DNA of 64,000 bases from Planctomycetota bacterium. GTDB lineage: Bacteria > Planctomycetota > SZUA-567 > H5-PLA8. Of the stretch, positions 18,153 through 27,300 are shown piece by piece. The notes beneath the pieces are model-generated. The model saw only the letters and a program-made list of their open reading frames with translations, was not told the DNA's origin and made no database searches. Every line of letters starts with the position of its first letter. The first letter of the stretch is position 1. The translations under genes were made by a program, and so were the position numbers. The stretch covers positions 1 to 64,000 of the forward strand of contig JACQFI010000021.1 of the NCBI GenBank assembly GCA_016200135.1. Direction: 5' to 3'.

Positions 18153-19151
18153 TCACTTCCGTTCCAAGCTCTTCAAAAATTCCGCCAACCTCTCCAGCCC
18201 TTCTTTCGTGGTCACTTCCGGCGCGTAGCCCAGGTCGCGGCGCGCGGCGGTCAGGTCGAACCAGTGCGCGGTCGCGAGTTGCTTCGCGACGAAGCGCGTC
18301 AGCGGCGGCTCCTCGCCGGATTTGAAGAGTCCGTGCCAGCCCTCCAGCAGCAGTCCCGCCGCGTAGGCCATCGTCGGCGAAACCTTCTTCGTGACCGGCG
18401 GGAGGCCCGCGGCGGCAAGGATCCCGTTGACGATCTCGTCCATCGTCGCGGGCTCGCCGTTCGAGATGAAGTACGCCTTGCCCGCGCACGCCGCGCCCGG
18501 TGCCAGCCTGTCCGCCGCGAGCAGATGCGCGAGCGCCGCATTGTCAATGTAGGTCGTATCGACTTTCTTGCCGCTGTTCTCGATCAGGCGCAGTTTACCG
18601 GTCTTGGCGCGTTCGAGGATGCGCGGCACGAGCTGCGTGTCGCCGGGCCCCCAGATCAGGTGCGGGCGCAGCGCGACGGTGGCCAGGTCCGGGCCGTTCG
18701 CGGCGAGCACCAGGCGCTCGGCGGCGGCCTTGGTCAGCGGGTACGGCGCGAGAAAGCGGGTGGGGTAGGGCGCCGACTCGTTCACGCCCTCCTGATCGGT
18801 CCCGTCGAATGTGACGCTGGGCGAACTGGTGAAGACGAGCCGTGCGATCTTGTGTGTGCGGCACGCCGCGATCGCATGCTCGGTGCCCAGCACGTTCACG
18901 CGCGCGTACTCCTCATTGGAGCCGCTCACGCCCGCCTTCGCGGCCACATGAAAGAACACGTCGCAGCCCGCCGCCGCCTTTGTGAGCGCATCCTTATCTG
19001 TCAGGTCGCCGCGAATCTGTTCGACGCCGATCTGCGCGAGTCCCGGGTGGTCTCCGCGCGAGTACGACCGCACCGCATCCTCGCGCGCGCGCAGCCGCCG
19101 CACGATCGCGCCGCCCAAAAAACCGCCGCCGCCGGTGACCAAGGCTTTCAT
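18153..19151 (-). CDS. oleD: NAD(P)-dependent 2-alkyl-3-ketoalkanoate reductase (OleD-like, extended SDR)
   Basis: The start is the ATG at 19151 (MKALVTGGGGFLGG); upstream in-frame starts would overlap the divergent GH16 leader. The product has 332 residues, the usual length for extended short-chain dehydrogenases. The Rossmann motif GGGGFLG lies near the N-terminus. The catalytic pair is Tyr137 and Lys141 in YPLTK, with the Ser in TSSPSV. OleD reduces the OleA product, a 2-alkyl-3-ketoacid, to the 3-hydroxyacid that OleC converts to a beta-lactone. OleD is close to 3-beta-hydroxysteroid dehydrogenases, and the assignment relies partly on proximity to oleABC. It is separated from oleC by a GH16 gene on the other strand. 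Confidence 0.78.
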   Translation of the reverse strand: MKALVTGGGGFLGGAIVRRLRAREDAVRSYSRGDHPGLAQIGVEQIRGDLTDKDALTKAAAGCDVFFHVAAKAGVSGSNEEYARVNVLGTEHAIAACRTHKIARLVFTSSPSVTFDGTDQEGVNESAPYPTRFLAPYPLTKAAAERLVLAANGPDLATVALRPHLIWGPGDTQLVPRILERAKTGKLRLIENSGKKVDTTYIDNAALAHLLAADRLAPGAACAGKAYFISNGEPATMDEIVNGILAAAGLPPVTKKVSPTMAYAAGLLLEGWHGLFKSGEEPPLTRFVAKQLATAHWFDLTAARRDLGYAPEVTTKEGLERLAEFLKSLERK

Positions 19152-19312
19152 GATGGAGAAAGGATAATTCGTCGCGCCCGGATTTCGCGCTGCAATTGGG
19201 TAATTGTGGCCGCTGTTTGCCATGTTCCGGCGGTGGTGATCGCCTTCTATTTTGACTTTCCCCGCACCGCCATCCACAATGGTTCCGCCTGCGGTTTCCT
19301 GGAGAGCCTTCG

Positions 19313-20239
19313 ATGCGCGTCCTCATCCTGATGCTCGTTGCATGCACCGTGGTGCAGGCTGAAGACCAGCCCGCGCCGGCAATACCCACAGCTCCCGCGC
19401 CCGAGAAGGTCAAGGGATCATACGTGCCAGACGGCTACGAACTCACGTTCTCCGACGACTTTGACGGCGATAAGCTCGACCCGAAGAAGTGGAAGACGCG
19501 TTACATCTACGCCAACGAGACCCAGGACCGGCTCAACGACGAGCAGCAGCGTTTCCGCGACAATGGCAACCATGTGGTTGAAGGCGGCACGCTGAAACTG
19601 CTCGCGAAGAAGGTTGGCAAAGAGGAAAAGACCGAGAAGACCCCGTACCCGATCAATTACGAATCGGGGATGATCCGTTCGACGCATACGCAGAAGTACG
19701 GCTATTTCGAGGCGCGCGTCAAATTCTGCGACGCCATCGGCATCTGGCCGGCGTTCTGGCTGAACTCGGATTACGGACCGGACAAGAAACTCTCCTGGCC
19801 GCCGGAGATCGATATATTTGAGTACGTGATCAACGGCAAGGAAGACACGGAGGACATGATTCATTGCGGCGTCGTCAGCAAACCGTCCACCGCCGCGGAC
19901 AAGAAAGGCGAACAGGCGCAGGGCAGGAAAATCACGTATTCCGATCCGGCTTACAACAAAAAATGGACCTTCTACAAAGCGCCGGAGTCGCTCGCGAACA
20001 AATGGATCACCGCCGGCCTGGAGTGGACCGAGACCTCGGCCACGATCTTCATCGACGGCAAGAAGATTGTGAGCTACGCCACGAAATGGGTCTACAACGA
20101 CGGCACCGATGCGCCGCCCGCGCACATCCTGCTCAACCTCGCTGTAGGTGGACAGTGGCCCGGGCGTCATGGAATAGACGATTCGAAACTGCCGTTCGTC
20201 TACGAGATCGACTGGGTCCGTGCGTATAAGAAGAAGTGA
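19313..20239 (+). CDS. Secreted glycoside hydrolase family 16 endo-glycanase
   Basis: The protein has 308 residues. The signal peptide MRVLILMLVACTVVQA is preceded by GGAG. The jelly-roll core carries EIDIFE at residues 165-170, the GH16 ExDxxE motif with nucleophile and acid/base glutamates. YELTFSDDFDGDKLDPKKW at the N-terminus, GYFEARVKF, GIWPAFWL and LNLAVGGQWPG near the C-terminus are all family landmarks. GH16 enzymes cleave beta-1,3/1,4-glucans, agar, carrageenan or related galactans; the specificity is not readable here. It sits on the plus strand inside the ole locus, splitting oleC from oleD, and looks more like part of the glycan island. Confidence 0.92.
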   Translation: MRVLILMLVACTVVQAEDQPAPAIPTAPAPEKVKGSYVPDGYELTFSDDFDGDKLDPKKWKTRYIYANETQDRLNDEQQRFRDNGNHVVEGGTLKLLAKKVGKEEKTEKTPYPINYESGMIRSTHTQKYGYFEARVKFCDAIGIWPAFWLNSDYGPDKKLSWPPEIDIFEYVINGKEDTEDMIHCGVVSKPSTAADKKGEQAQGRKITYSDPAYNKKWTFYKAPESLANKWITAGLEWTETSATIFIDGKKIVSYATKWVYNDGTDAPPAHILLNLAVGGQWPGRHGIDDSKLPFVYEIDWVRAYKKK

Positions 20240-20381
20240 CCGCGCGCCGGAACGTGAAGAATTTCGCGAATGTTTTAGATGGTCCCTTTCGCTTCCAAAC
20301 AATAGGTCGCCCGGTAGTGGGTGCGTCGATAGACCTGTGCGCTGGACTATGTCTCTCCTTGAATCAACCAAGCGCAGGTTA

Positions 20382-20424
20382 AAATTCCACTCATGGATTA
20401 TCATGGGTGGAATTACAACTTTTT
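20382..20424 (+). terminator. Stem-loop with T-tract between convergent GH16 and oleC genes
   Basis: Arms at 20382-20394 (AATTCCACTCATG) and 20402-20414 pair at 12 of 13 positions. TTTTT follows at 20420-20424 on the plus strand. It lies between two converging genes, so it may stop transcription after the GH16 gene. The T-tract is offset by several bases, so strength is uncertain. Confidence 0.5.
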
Positions 20425-20479
20425 GATTGGATGCGCCGCGGAATCCATAGATTGAAGTTCTTTGGATGATCTGAATTTT

Positions 20480-22126
20480 TCACGTCAGCCGCTTCTCCGC
20501 CCACGCCGCCAGCTTCTCACGAAAAATCTTCGCGTTGTGCCGGATGTCCACCGGGAACGACGGGTGGAAGAGCACGTCCTTGAGCGCGCGCGTGTGTTCG
20601 TGGCGCGTGGCCATGTCCAGCAGTTCGCGGCGCAGCAGCTCCTCCGCGGCGCTTCCGCAGCACGCGGTCGGCTCGGCCTCGACGCAGAGCACCGGACGCT
20701 GACGGCCACGCGGACCCACGCCCACCAACGCGGAACGCTTTACGCCGGGGTGCGTGTTAAAGATGGCCTCGCACGGAATGGTAAAGAGCGTGCTCGACGC
20801 GGTAACGACGCGGTGGCTCTTGCGCCCGCACATCCACAGCCGGCCGCGTGCGTCGAGGTACCCCACGTCGCCCATGCGGTGCCAGAAGCCCGCGCCGTCC
20901 GCGATCTTCGCGAGCGCAGTGGCCGCGGGCTTGTTGAAGTATTCACGCGTCGCCACCGGGCCTTGCACGCAGATCTCGCCGATCTCGCCTTCTGGCAGCA
21001 GAAATTCACGGGACCAAGCGGGAATCGGCTCGTCGCCGATCTTGATGATCGCAACCTTCATCCCTGCAACAGGCCGGCCCACGCACACGCCTTTTCCCTG
21101 TTCGGTCAGCGCGCGCGTCTCGCGCAGAATCTCTGCGCTGCCGATGCTCGCGACCGGCAATGCTTCCGTAGCCCCGTAGGGCGTGAAGACTTGGGCGCCC
21201 GGCGCGAGCAGCTTCTGCATGCGTTCGAGCACCGCCGGAGCCACCGGCGCGCCCGCCGAGAGCACGCGCTTCAGGCCCGGCAGCTTAAGGCCCTTCGCTT
21301 CGCCGTAGCGCCCGAGCACGTTCACCAGCGCGGGCGAACCGAACATGCTGGTCGCCTTGCAATCGGTGATCGCCGCGACAAGCTGCGCCGGATCGGCGCT
21401 GGCAGGCCGCGATGCATCCATCTCGGGCACGATCGCGGTCATGCCCAGCGCGGGACCGAAGAGCGCGAAGAGCGGGAACGTCGCGAGGTCGCGCTCGCCG
21501 AGTTCGATCTGGTAAAGCTCGCGCAGCATCTCCACCTGCGCCGCGAAGATGCCGTGCGTATTCACAGCGCCCTTCGGCGCTCCGGTGCTGCCGCTGGTGA
21601 AGAGAATCGCGGCGGTCTCATCCGCCATGGCGTCTTCAAACATGATCGGCTTTGCGTTCGCGCCCGCCGCGCGCAGGTCTTCGAACGAGCGGCCGCCCCA
21701 GAGCAGCCGCGGGCCGACGGTGACGAGCGTCTTGAGCGTGCGCTTGCCCCAGCCGAGCAGTACGCGCGCCGCGTGCGCCTTGGGGATGCCGATGAACGCC
21801 TGGGCTTCAGCCTCGTCAATGCAGCCGCCAAGGTTGCGTATCCCAAGCCCTGGGTCGATGAGCACCGGCACGGTGCGCGCCTTGAACAGCGCGAAGACCA
21901 GCGCGAAGAAATCCAGTCCCGGCTTGACCATCAGCACGGTGCGCGTGCCTCGAACGATGCCCAGCGCATGCAGGCCGCGCGCGAGCATCTCGCTCTCCTC
22001 ATTGAGTTGCTTGAACGTGCGCTGCTCGTACGCGCCGCCGCGCTGCACGATCACCGCGGGCGCGTCAGGCGAGCGGTGCGCCATCGCGCCAAGATGCAGG
22101 GCGACGTTGACGATCTGCGGAGTCAT
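20480..22126 (-). CDS. oleC: OleC-like AMP-dependent ligase (beta-lactone synthetase)
   Basis: The start is the ATG at 22126 (MTPQIVNVALHLG), overlapping the oleB stop as ATGA. The product has 548 residues. The adenylate-forming signature FTSGSTGAPKGA is at roughly residues 180-190, with PYGATEALPV and MGDVGYLDARGRLW further on. OleC activates the 2-alkyl-3-hydroxyacid with ATP and closes it to a cis-beta-lactone. The alternative, a fatty-acyl-CoA or AMP ligase of other function, is made unlikely by the oleA-oleB-oleC order and the overlap with oleB. Enzymes of the ole pathway are described as assembling into a soluble OleBCD complex. Confidence 0.9.
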   Translation of the reverse strand: MTPQIVNVALHLGAMAHRSPDAPAVIVQRGGAYEQRTFKQLNEESEMLARGLHALGIVRGTRTVLMVKPGLDFFALVFALFKARTVPVLIDPGLGIRNLGGCIDEAEAQAFIGIPKAHAARVLLGWGKRTLKTLVTVGPRLLWGGRSFEDLRAAGANAKPIMFEDAMADETAAILFTSGSTGAPKGAVNTHGIFAAQVEMLRELYQIELGERDLATFPLFALFGPALGMTAIVPEMDASRPASADPAQLVAAITDCKATSMFGSPALVNVLGRYGEAKGLKLPGLKRVLSAGAPVAPAVLERMQKLLAPGAQVFTPYGATEALPVASIGSAEILRETRALTEQGKGVCVGRPVAGMKVAIIKIGDEPIPAWSREFLLPEGEIGEICVQGPVATREYFNKPAATALAKIADGAGFWHRMGDVGYLDARGRLWMCGRKSHRVVTASSTLFTIPCEAIFNTHPGVKRSALVGVGPRGRQRPVLCVEAEPTACCGSAAEELLRRELLDMATRHEHTRALKDVLFHPSFPVDIRHNAKIFREKLAAWAEKRLT

Positions 22127-23028
22127 GGCGCGGCGGATTGTAACGGATGCGCCTTGAGGAACGCTTGGATTTTCGCGATCACCTCGGCGCTCGCGTCTTC
22201 CAGAATGTAATGCCCGCAGTCTTCGAAGCGGTGGACTTCGGCCTTGGGAAAGCGCCGCGTCCACTCGTCGAGGAAGTGCTTATCGAAGACGAAGTCTTTC
22301 AATCCCCAGCAGAGCAGCAGCGGCGTGTTCGTAAAGTTCGGGAGCGTGGCCTGCACGCCGCTCACCACTTCGTAGGCGCGGTCGCCGCGTTTGAGCGGGA
22401 TGTCCTGTACAAACCGCAGCGTCGCGATGCGGTTCGCCCACGAATCGTACGGCCACGTGTACGCCGCGCGCAGTTCCGGGCTCATCGGCGTGCGCTTGCA
22501 GCCTTCGCGCGCGGCCATCCACGCGAACATGTTGAAGCCGCGCACCAGCAGCGCGCCTAGCGGCGTGCGCGTGAGCCACAGCGGCCATGGAAAAGGCTTG
22601 CTCGCGGGCAGGTGGAACGCGCCGGTGTTCAGGATTACGAGCCGCTTGATGCGCTCCGGATGCCGCGCGGCGTACGCCATGCCGATCATCCCGCCCCAGT
22701 CGTGCAGCACGAGCGTCACGTTCTCGCGAATGCCGAGGTATTCGAGGAGCGCATCCAGATCGTCCACGCGGCTCTGGAGCGTGTACGGATAGCGCCGGTC
22801 GCCGGGTTTATCGGAGCGACCCATGCCGATGTGGTCGGGCGCGACGCAACGGAACTCGCCGCGCAGCGCTTTGATGAGTTCGCGAAAGTAGATCGACCAG
22901 GAAGGATTCCCGTGCACCATCACGACGGGATCGCCGCGGCCTTCGTCGAGGTAATGCAGTTTCAAGCCGCTACGCTCGAAGTACCGGCTCTCGAAAGGAT
23001 AGAAGTGGCGGAAGCGTTCGGGCAGCAC
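22123..23028 (-). CDS. oleB: OleB-like beta-lactone decarboxylase (alpha/beta-hydrolase, haloalkane-dehalogenase-like)
   Basis: The protein has 301 residues, starting at a GTG without an obvious Shine-Dalgarno. The oxyanion segment MVHGNPSWSIYFRE and the nucleophile elbow LHDWGGMIG, with Asp110, are those of haloalkane-dehalogenase-like hydrolases. The catalytic His is probably in FEDCGHYILED near the C-terminus. OleB uses the Asp nucleophile to open the beta-lactone made by OleC and expel CO2, leaving a cis-alkene. The gene lies between oleA and oleC and shares a 4-bp overlap with oleC, which supports the specific assignment over a true dehalogenase. Confidence 0.92.
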   Translation of the reverse strand: MLPERFRHFYPFESRYFERSGLKLHYLDEGRGDPVVMVHGNPSWSIYFRELIKALRGEFRCVAPDHIGMGRSDKPGDRRYPYTLQSRVDDLDALLEYLGIRENVTLVLHDWGGMIGMAYAARHPERIKRLVILNTGAFHLPASKPFPWPLWLTRTPLGALLVRGFNMFAWMAAREGCKRTPMSPELRAAYTWPYDSWANRIATLRFVQDIPLKRGDRAYEVVSGVQATLPNFTNTPLLLCWGLKDFVFDKHFLDEWTRRFPKAEVHRFEDCGHYILEDASAEVIAKIQAFLKAHPLQSAAP

Positions 23029-23067
23029 GATGGTTAACCGGACGCGATGAGAGCGGATAGGGAGGTT

Positions 23068-23154
23068 CGTGGAGCGTGGAGCGTAGAGCGTGGAGCGATT
23101 ATCGGAGAGCAGTCGCTATTTGTTCGCTCTACGCTCAACGCTCTACGCTTCACG
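23068..23154. repeat. Long imperfect inverted repeat between oleA and oleB
   Basis: Two 31-base arms, 23068-23098 and 23124-23154, match at 27 positions. They are built from repeats of GAGCGT / ACGCTC around a 25-base loop. Three mismatches would be G-U pairs in plus-strand RNA. The unit resembles dispersed palindromic elements of such genomes. It occupies most of the 130-base gap and could affect relative expression of oleA and oleB. Confidence 0.7.
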
Positions 23155-23158
23155 AGCG

Positions 23159-24211
23159 TCACCACTCCCAGCCGAGCATCAGGCAATTCAGTCCGCTGCC
23201 GATGCCGAGGAAGCCGACGCGGTCGCCGCGGCGCAGGAACTCGCGTTCCTCCGCCAGCGCGGCCGTCAGCGGCAGCGAGACCGTGCCGATATTGCCGAGA
23301 TACTCGAAGGTCGAGAAGTCCTTCTCAACGGCCAGGCCCAGCGCCTTCAGGATCGTCTCGCGGTGCATGCCGCCGACCTGGTGGCAGATTACCTTGTTGA
23401 TCTGTTCGGGCGAGAGGCCGAGCGTCTGCAGGAACGTGTACCACGTCCGGCGGCCCAGATCGACGCCGTGCTTCAGCACCGAGACCGAGTCCGTTACCAT
23501 CATCTGGATCAGCGCCGCGGGGTCGCCGGCCAGGCTCGGTGAGAGGCCCCAGCGGCAGAGGCCGTGGTGCTGCGGGGCCGTTTGCGTCACGCCGCCCAGC
23601 AACCGGCGGCTGCGCGGACTCTTGAACGAGCCATCGGTGAGCACCAGCGCCACCGCGCCCGAGCCGCCCGTGAGCGTCGCCAGCGAGTCCTTAAAGGAGT
23701 CCATCGTCGGATTGGCGAGCATCTTGTCGATGGTCAGGTCCACGATCTCACGCGCGGTCTCGCAGGAGACCACCACGCCCGCGCGGATCTGCCCGAGTTC
23801 GATGCGGTTGGCGACGTCGATGATGCCGTTGAGCACGCCCAGGCACGCGTTGCTCACGTCGTACACGTTGCAGTTCTGCGCCACGCTCAGGCCCGAGGCC
23901 ACGGAGCACGCCGTCGCGGGCTCGAAGTTCTCGCGGCAGACGCCCGCGTAGATCAGCGTTTCCACCCGGTCCGCCGGCACGCCGCTCTTGGCGAGCGCCT
24001 TGCGCGCGGCCGTGGTCGCGCCCTGCGAGAGCGGCGTTCCCGGCGCCCACCAGCGCCGTTCGGTGATGCCGGTAAGGGTCTCGAGTTGCCCGTGCGGAAT
24101 GTGGAGTTTCTGGTAGAGCGGCCGGAGTCGCTCCTCAATTTCGGACGAAGTCACCACCACCGGCGCAAGCTCGTAGCCGATGGCGTCCATGAACACCTTC
24201 GTATATTTCAT
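23159..24211 (-). CDS. oleA: OleA-like thiolase-superfamily enzyme for head-to-head acyl condensation
   Basis: The protein has 350 residues, preceded by AGGGA at suitable spacing. The fold is that of KASIII/thiolases: nucleophile Cys123 in NACLG, His in ICHQVGG, Asn in YLGNIGTVSLP. Glu97 in NFEPATA is 26 residues before the Cys, the same spacing as the catalytic Glu117-Cys143 pair known in Xanthomonas OleA, and separates it from FabH. OleA joins two fatty acyl thioesters to a 2-alkyl-3-ketoacid. It is the first ole gene after the two PUFA-synthase-like genes and is likely in the same transcript. That order suggests their product is its acyl donor. Confidence 0.93.
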   Translation of the reverse strand: MKYTKVFMDAIGYELAPVVVTSSEIEERLRPLYQKLHIPHGQLETLTGITERRWWAPGTPLSQGATTAARKALAKSGVPADRVETLIYAGVCRENFEPATACSVASGLSVAQNCNVYDVSNACLGVLNGIIDVANRIELGQIRAGVVVSCETAREIVDLTIDKMLANPTMDSFKDSLATLTGGSGAVALVLTDGSFKSPRSRRLLGGVTQTAPQHHGLCRWGLSPSLAGDPAALIQMMVTDSVSVLKHGVDLGRRTWYTFLQTLGLSPEQINKVICHQVGGMHRETILKALGLAVEKDFSTFEYLGNIGTVSLPLTAALAEEREFLRRGDRVGFLGIGSGLNCLMLGWEW

Positions 24212-24322
24212 CGTGGTTCCCTAAGAGGTCTACGAGGGAGCGAATTCTATAGAAGTTTGGCGCGTCTACAATGATTGAATTGGGCCCCATAGGGAGCCCG
24301 GCGGGCGCTAACTTGGTGCCTG

Positions 24323-27300
24323 TTAGGGCATGCGCAAGGTGAAATCGTTCATCTGATAGATCACGCGCCCGTCGACGCTTAAGAAACCGTCGGCGCGGAT
24401 GGTGCGCGACTTGTCGTCGATCTCTGAGATCACGGCTTGCACGGTCACCCGTTTGTCCGCGGGAATCACCTGCCCGCGATAAACCCAGCGGTGCGGCGAA
24501 CCGAGCATCTGCAGTTTCGCCACGCGCCCGCCCCAGCGCGCCATCGCGGCGTGCTTGACCAGTTGCAGGAACGATTCGAGGCCCAGCGAGCCCGGGATCA
24601 CCGGGTCCTGGTAGAAGTGCGCCTTGAAGAACCACGCGCTCGGATCCACCGGCAGCGTGCCCTCGATAAAGCCGAGGCCCTTCGGCCCGCCGTCCGGAAC
24701 GAAGCACGTGATCCGGTCGAGCATGCGCAATTGCTCGGATGGATACGGCGACTCGCCAGGGAACAGCGCCGCCGGCAGCGACCGCGCGCGCTCGGCCTCG
24801 GGCGCGGCGTACACCTTCGCGTCGCGGATGCCGACTTGCTGCGAGAGCGCCTTCTTCGAGAAGAACCCGAAGTACGTGTCGCCCTTGTAGACCAAGCCCG
24901 CCGCGGCGTGGACCTCGTAGTCGAACGTCTGGATGATCATCCCGCTGCTGCTTGCGATCTTCTGAACTTTCACGCGCACCGTCAGCGTGCCGGAGTCCGG
25001 CCGCACGGGCAAAAACTGCGTCGCGCTCCCGCCGAGGTTGCGGAAGCTCAGGTCGTTCTCGCTGGTCAGCGCCGAACCGATGTACGCCGCAAACCAGCCG
25101 CAAGGCTGCAGCGCGACCTCCAGCAAAATAGAGAACGGCATCCCGTTGCCGCGGTTGGCCATGAAGTACCAGGCGTCCGGCGGCACGTCGTACTGCGCTT
25201 CGATCTCGCCGCCGGGGATGAGCTTCCACGGTTCGGCATGCACTGCGGTGATGCGGTCGAGGAACTGATACGGTGGCCCAGGCAACCGCGCGATCACGCG
25301 CTCGGCATCGAACACTTTGTACGGCTCACCGAAGGCCTCCGACGGCTTGCCCACCGCAAACGCGAGGATGCGTTCGTACGGATAGACCGCGCGCTTCTTC
25401 TCCGCCGAGGGCGGCGGCAAGCGGAGGAAGACGGCCTCCGCGTTCGCTGTAGCGGACGCATCCTTCTTCCACAGCGCCTCGATCTGCGCGCGCGTCACGC
25501 CGCTCATGCGCAGTGACATGTTGGTCATCTCGACGATCGGCTTGCCGTCGGCGTACATCAGCGCGTCGGCGATTACGTACGGCTCCGGGCCGTAGCCGAT
25601 CTCCTTGAGCGTGATCTCGTAGAGCGCCTTCTTCGTCGTCTCGATCACCTGCCCGCGGCACTTCAGCCCGCTCGAGACGCCCGGCACGGGCTCGATGGCG
25701 ACACCCGCGCGCTCGCAGACCCAGCCCATACGCAAAAGGTAGATACGCAACGTGTGCATGCAGCACTCGTACATCAGCGTGCCCGGCATCACCTTATCGT
25801 CGACGAAGTGGCACGTCAGGAACCAGTCGTCCGGATGGATGTCGGCCTCGCCGCGAATCTGCCCGAGCCCGAAGCGCCCGCCCTTGGGGTCGAGATGGGT
25901 CACGCGGTCCACGAGTTTCATGCGCCCGCCGGGGATGCGTAGCGGGTCTTGCAGGCCGAGTTTCGCGAAGGCCGCGCCGAAGCACGCGCCCAGATCGCCC
26001 GCGCGCAGCGCGGCCAGTTGCGCCTCCGAGTACGCCTCGACGGCCATCGGCGTGAGTTCGCGCCAATCGGCGGGGCGCTTGCCCGGAATCTCGCGCTTAT
26101 CCAGCGCCGTGTGGACGATGCCCTGCCCTGCGGCGAGTTCGGCCGTGGTGAAGAATCCCGCGCAGCCGTTCTGCATGCTCAGCAGCGGCCGTCCGTTCAC
26201 GGTCGCTTCAAAGCTGAACCGGAAGAGCCAGATATTGCCCTGGCGGAAGAAGCGCTCGATGCGGATGTCGTAGCGGATCGTTTCGCCAGGTCCAGGCAAC
26301 GCACGATGGAACGTCACCACCGCGTCCAGCAGCCGGTAGCAGGCCAAACCTTTGGTTTCGAAGTCGATGCCCAGGAATCCGGAGAGGAACAGGTCCGCCT
26401 GGCCGGACTCGACCGCGATGCAGGTCGGGATGCGGCCCTGGTCGAGGTACCAGTCGCCCGGGAGAATGTCGTGCTCGGTGACGACGCGCCCATGCGTCAT
26501 CGACTTCGGCTCGCCCTCGACTAAGAGGATGCGGTCCACCAGCATGAGCGGCTCGTCCGGCAGCCGCACGCGCGTGGGATGCGCGTCGATCGCCGCGAAC
26601 GCCGCGCCCAGCACCTCGCCGATCTTTCCCCGCGCAAACGCCAGGCATTGCGCACGATCCAGCGCCCGCGGAATGCCTCCGGCTGCGCGCACCCGTACGT
26701 CAACGTGCGCGCCTCCGCCCGCGAGCAGTTCTCCGCTCGCGCCCTCGCCTCTGTCCGAGAGCATGTCTCCGCCCGCGCCGCTCTCCTTTATAGGAGCCAT
26801 GCGCGGTTCCACAGCAGGCATGCGCGGCTCCACAGCAGGCATGCGCGCCGCCTGGGAAATCCCCCCCTTATGTAAGGGGGGGTAAGGGGGGGTCGCCGTT
26901 GCGCTCTCGCCGCGCAGCCGCTCGATGATCGCGATCTGCAGCGCAAGGTTCTCCGTCATGGATCGCGTCATGTCTTCAGAGAAGCGCAGGTACTTCCGAT
27001 GCGCCTCGATCCGCGCCGCTTCCGCCGCCGTGATCTGCTGCGCGAGCTCCAGCATGGCCACGACGGCCGGCGAAGGCGTCTGTGCCGGTGCTTCCGCGAC
27101 CGCCACCGCAACGTCCGGTTCCTCAAGCTGAGTGGCCGGCGCGGCCTCGCGCCGGACCACGGTGGCCGTGGCAACGCGAATAGCCGCCGGCTCCGGTTCG
27201 GGCGCCATGAGCGGTTCGGGAGGAACCGGCTTCGGTGCGCTCGGCGGCGGCGCGGGCTCGAACGCCTTCCCGCCCACCGGCACCACGATGCCCGCGCCAT

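Noticed and set aside
18153-19151. True 3-beta-hydroxysteroid dehydrogenase
   Set aside because: Family similarity is real, but no steroid-related gene lies nearby, while oleA, oleB and oleC do.
20462-22210. Long plus-strand open frame opposite oleC
   Set aside because: Antisense shadow of a recognised AMP-ligase gene in GC-rich DNA; the composition is Arg-rich and it has no ribosome site.
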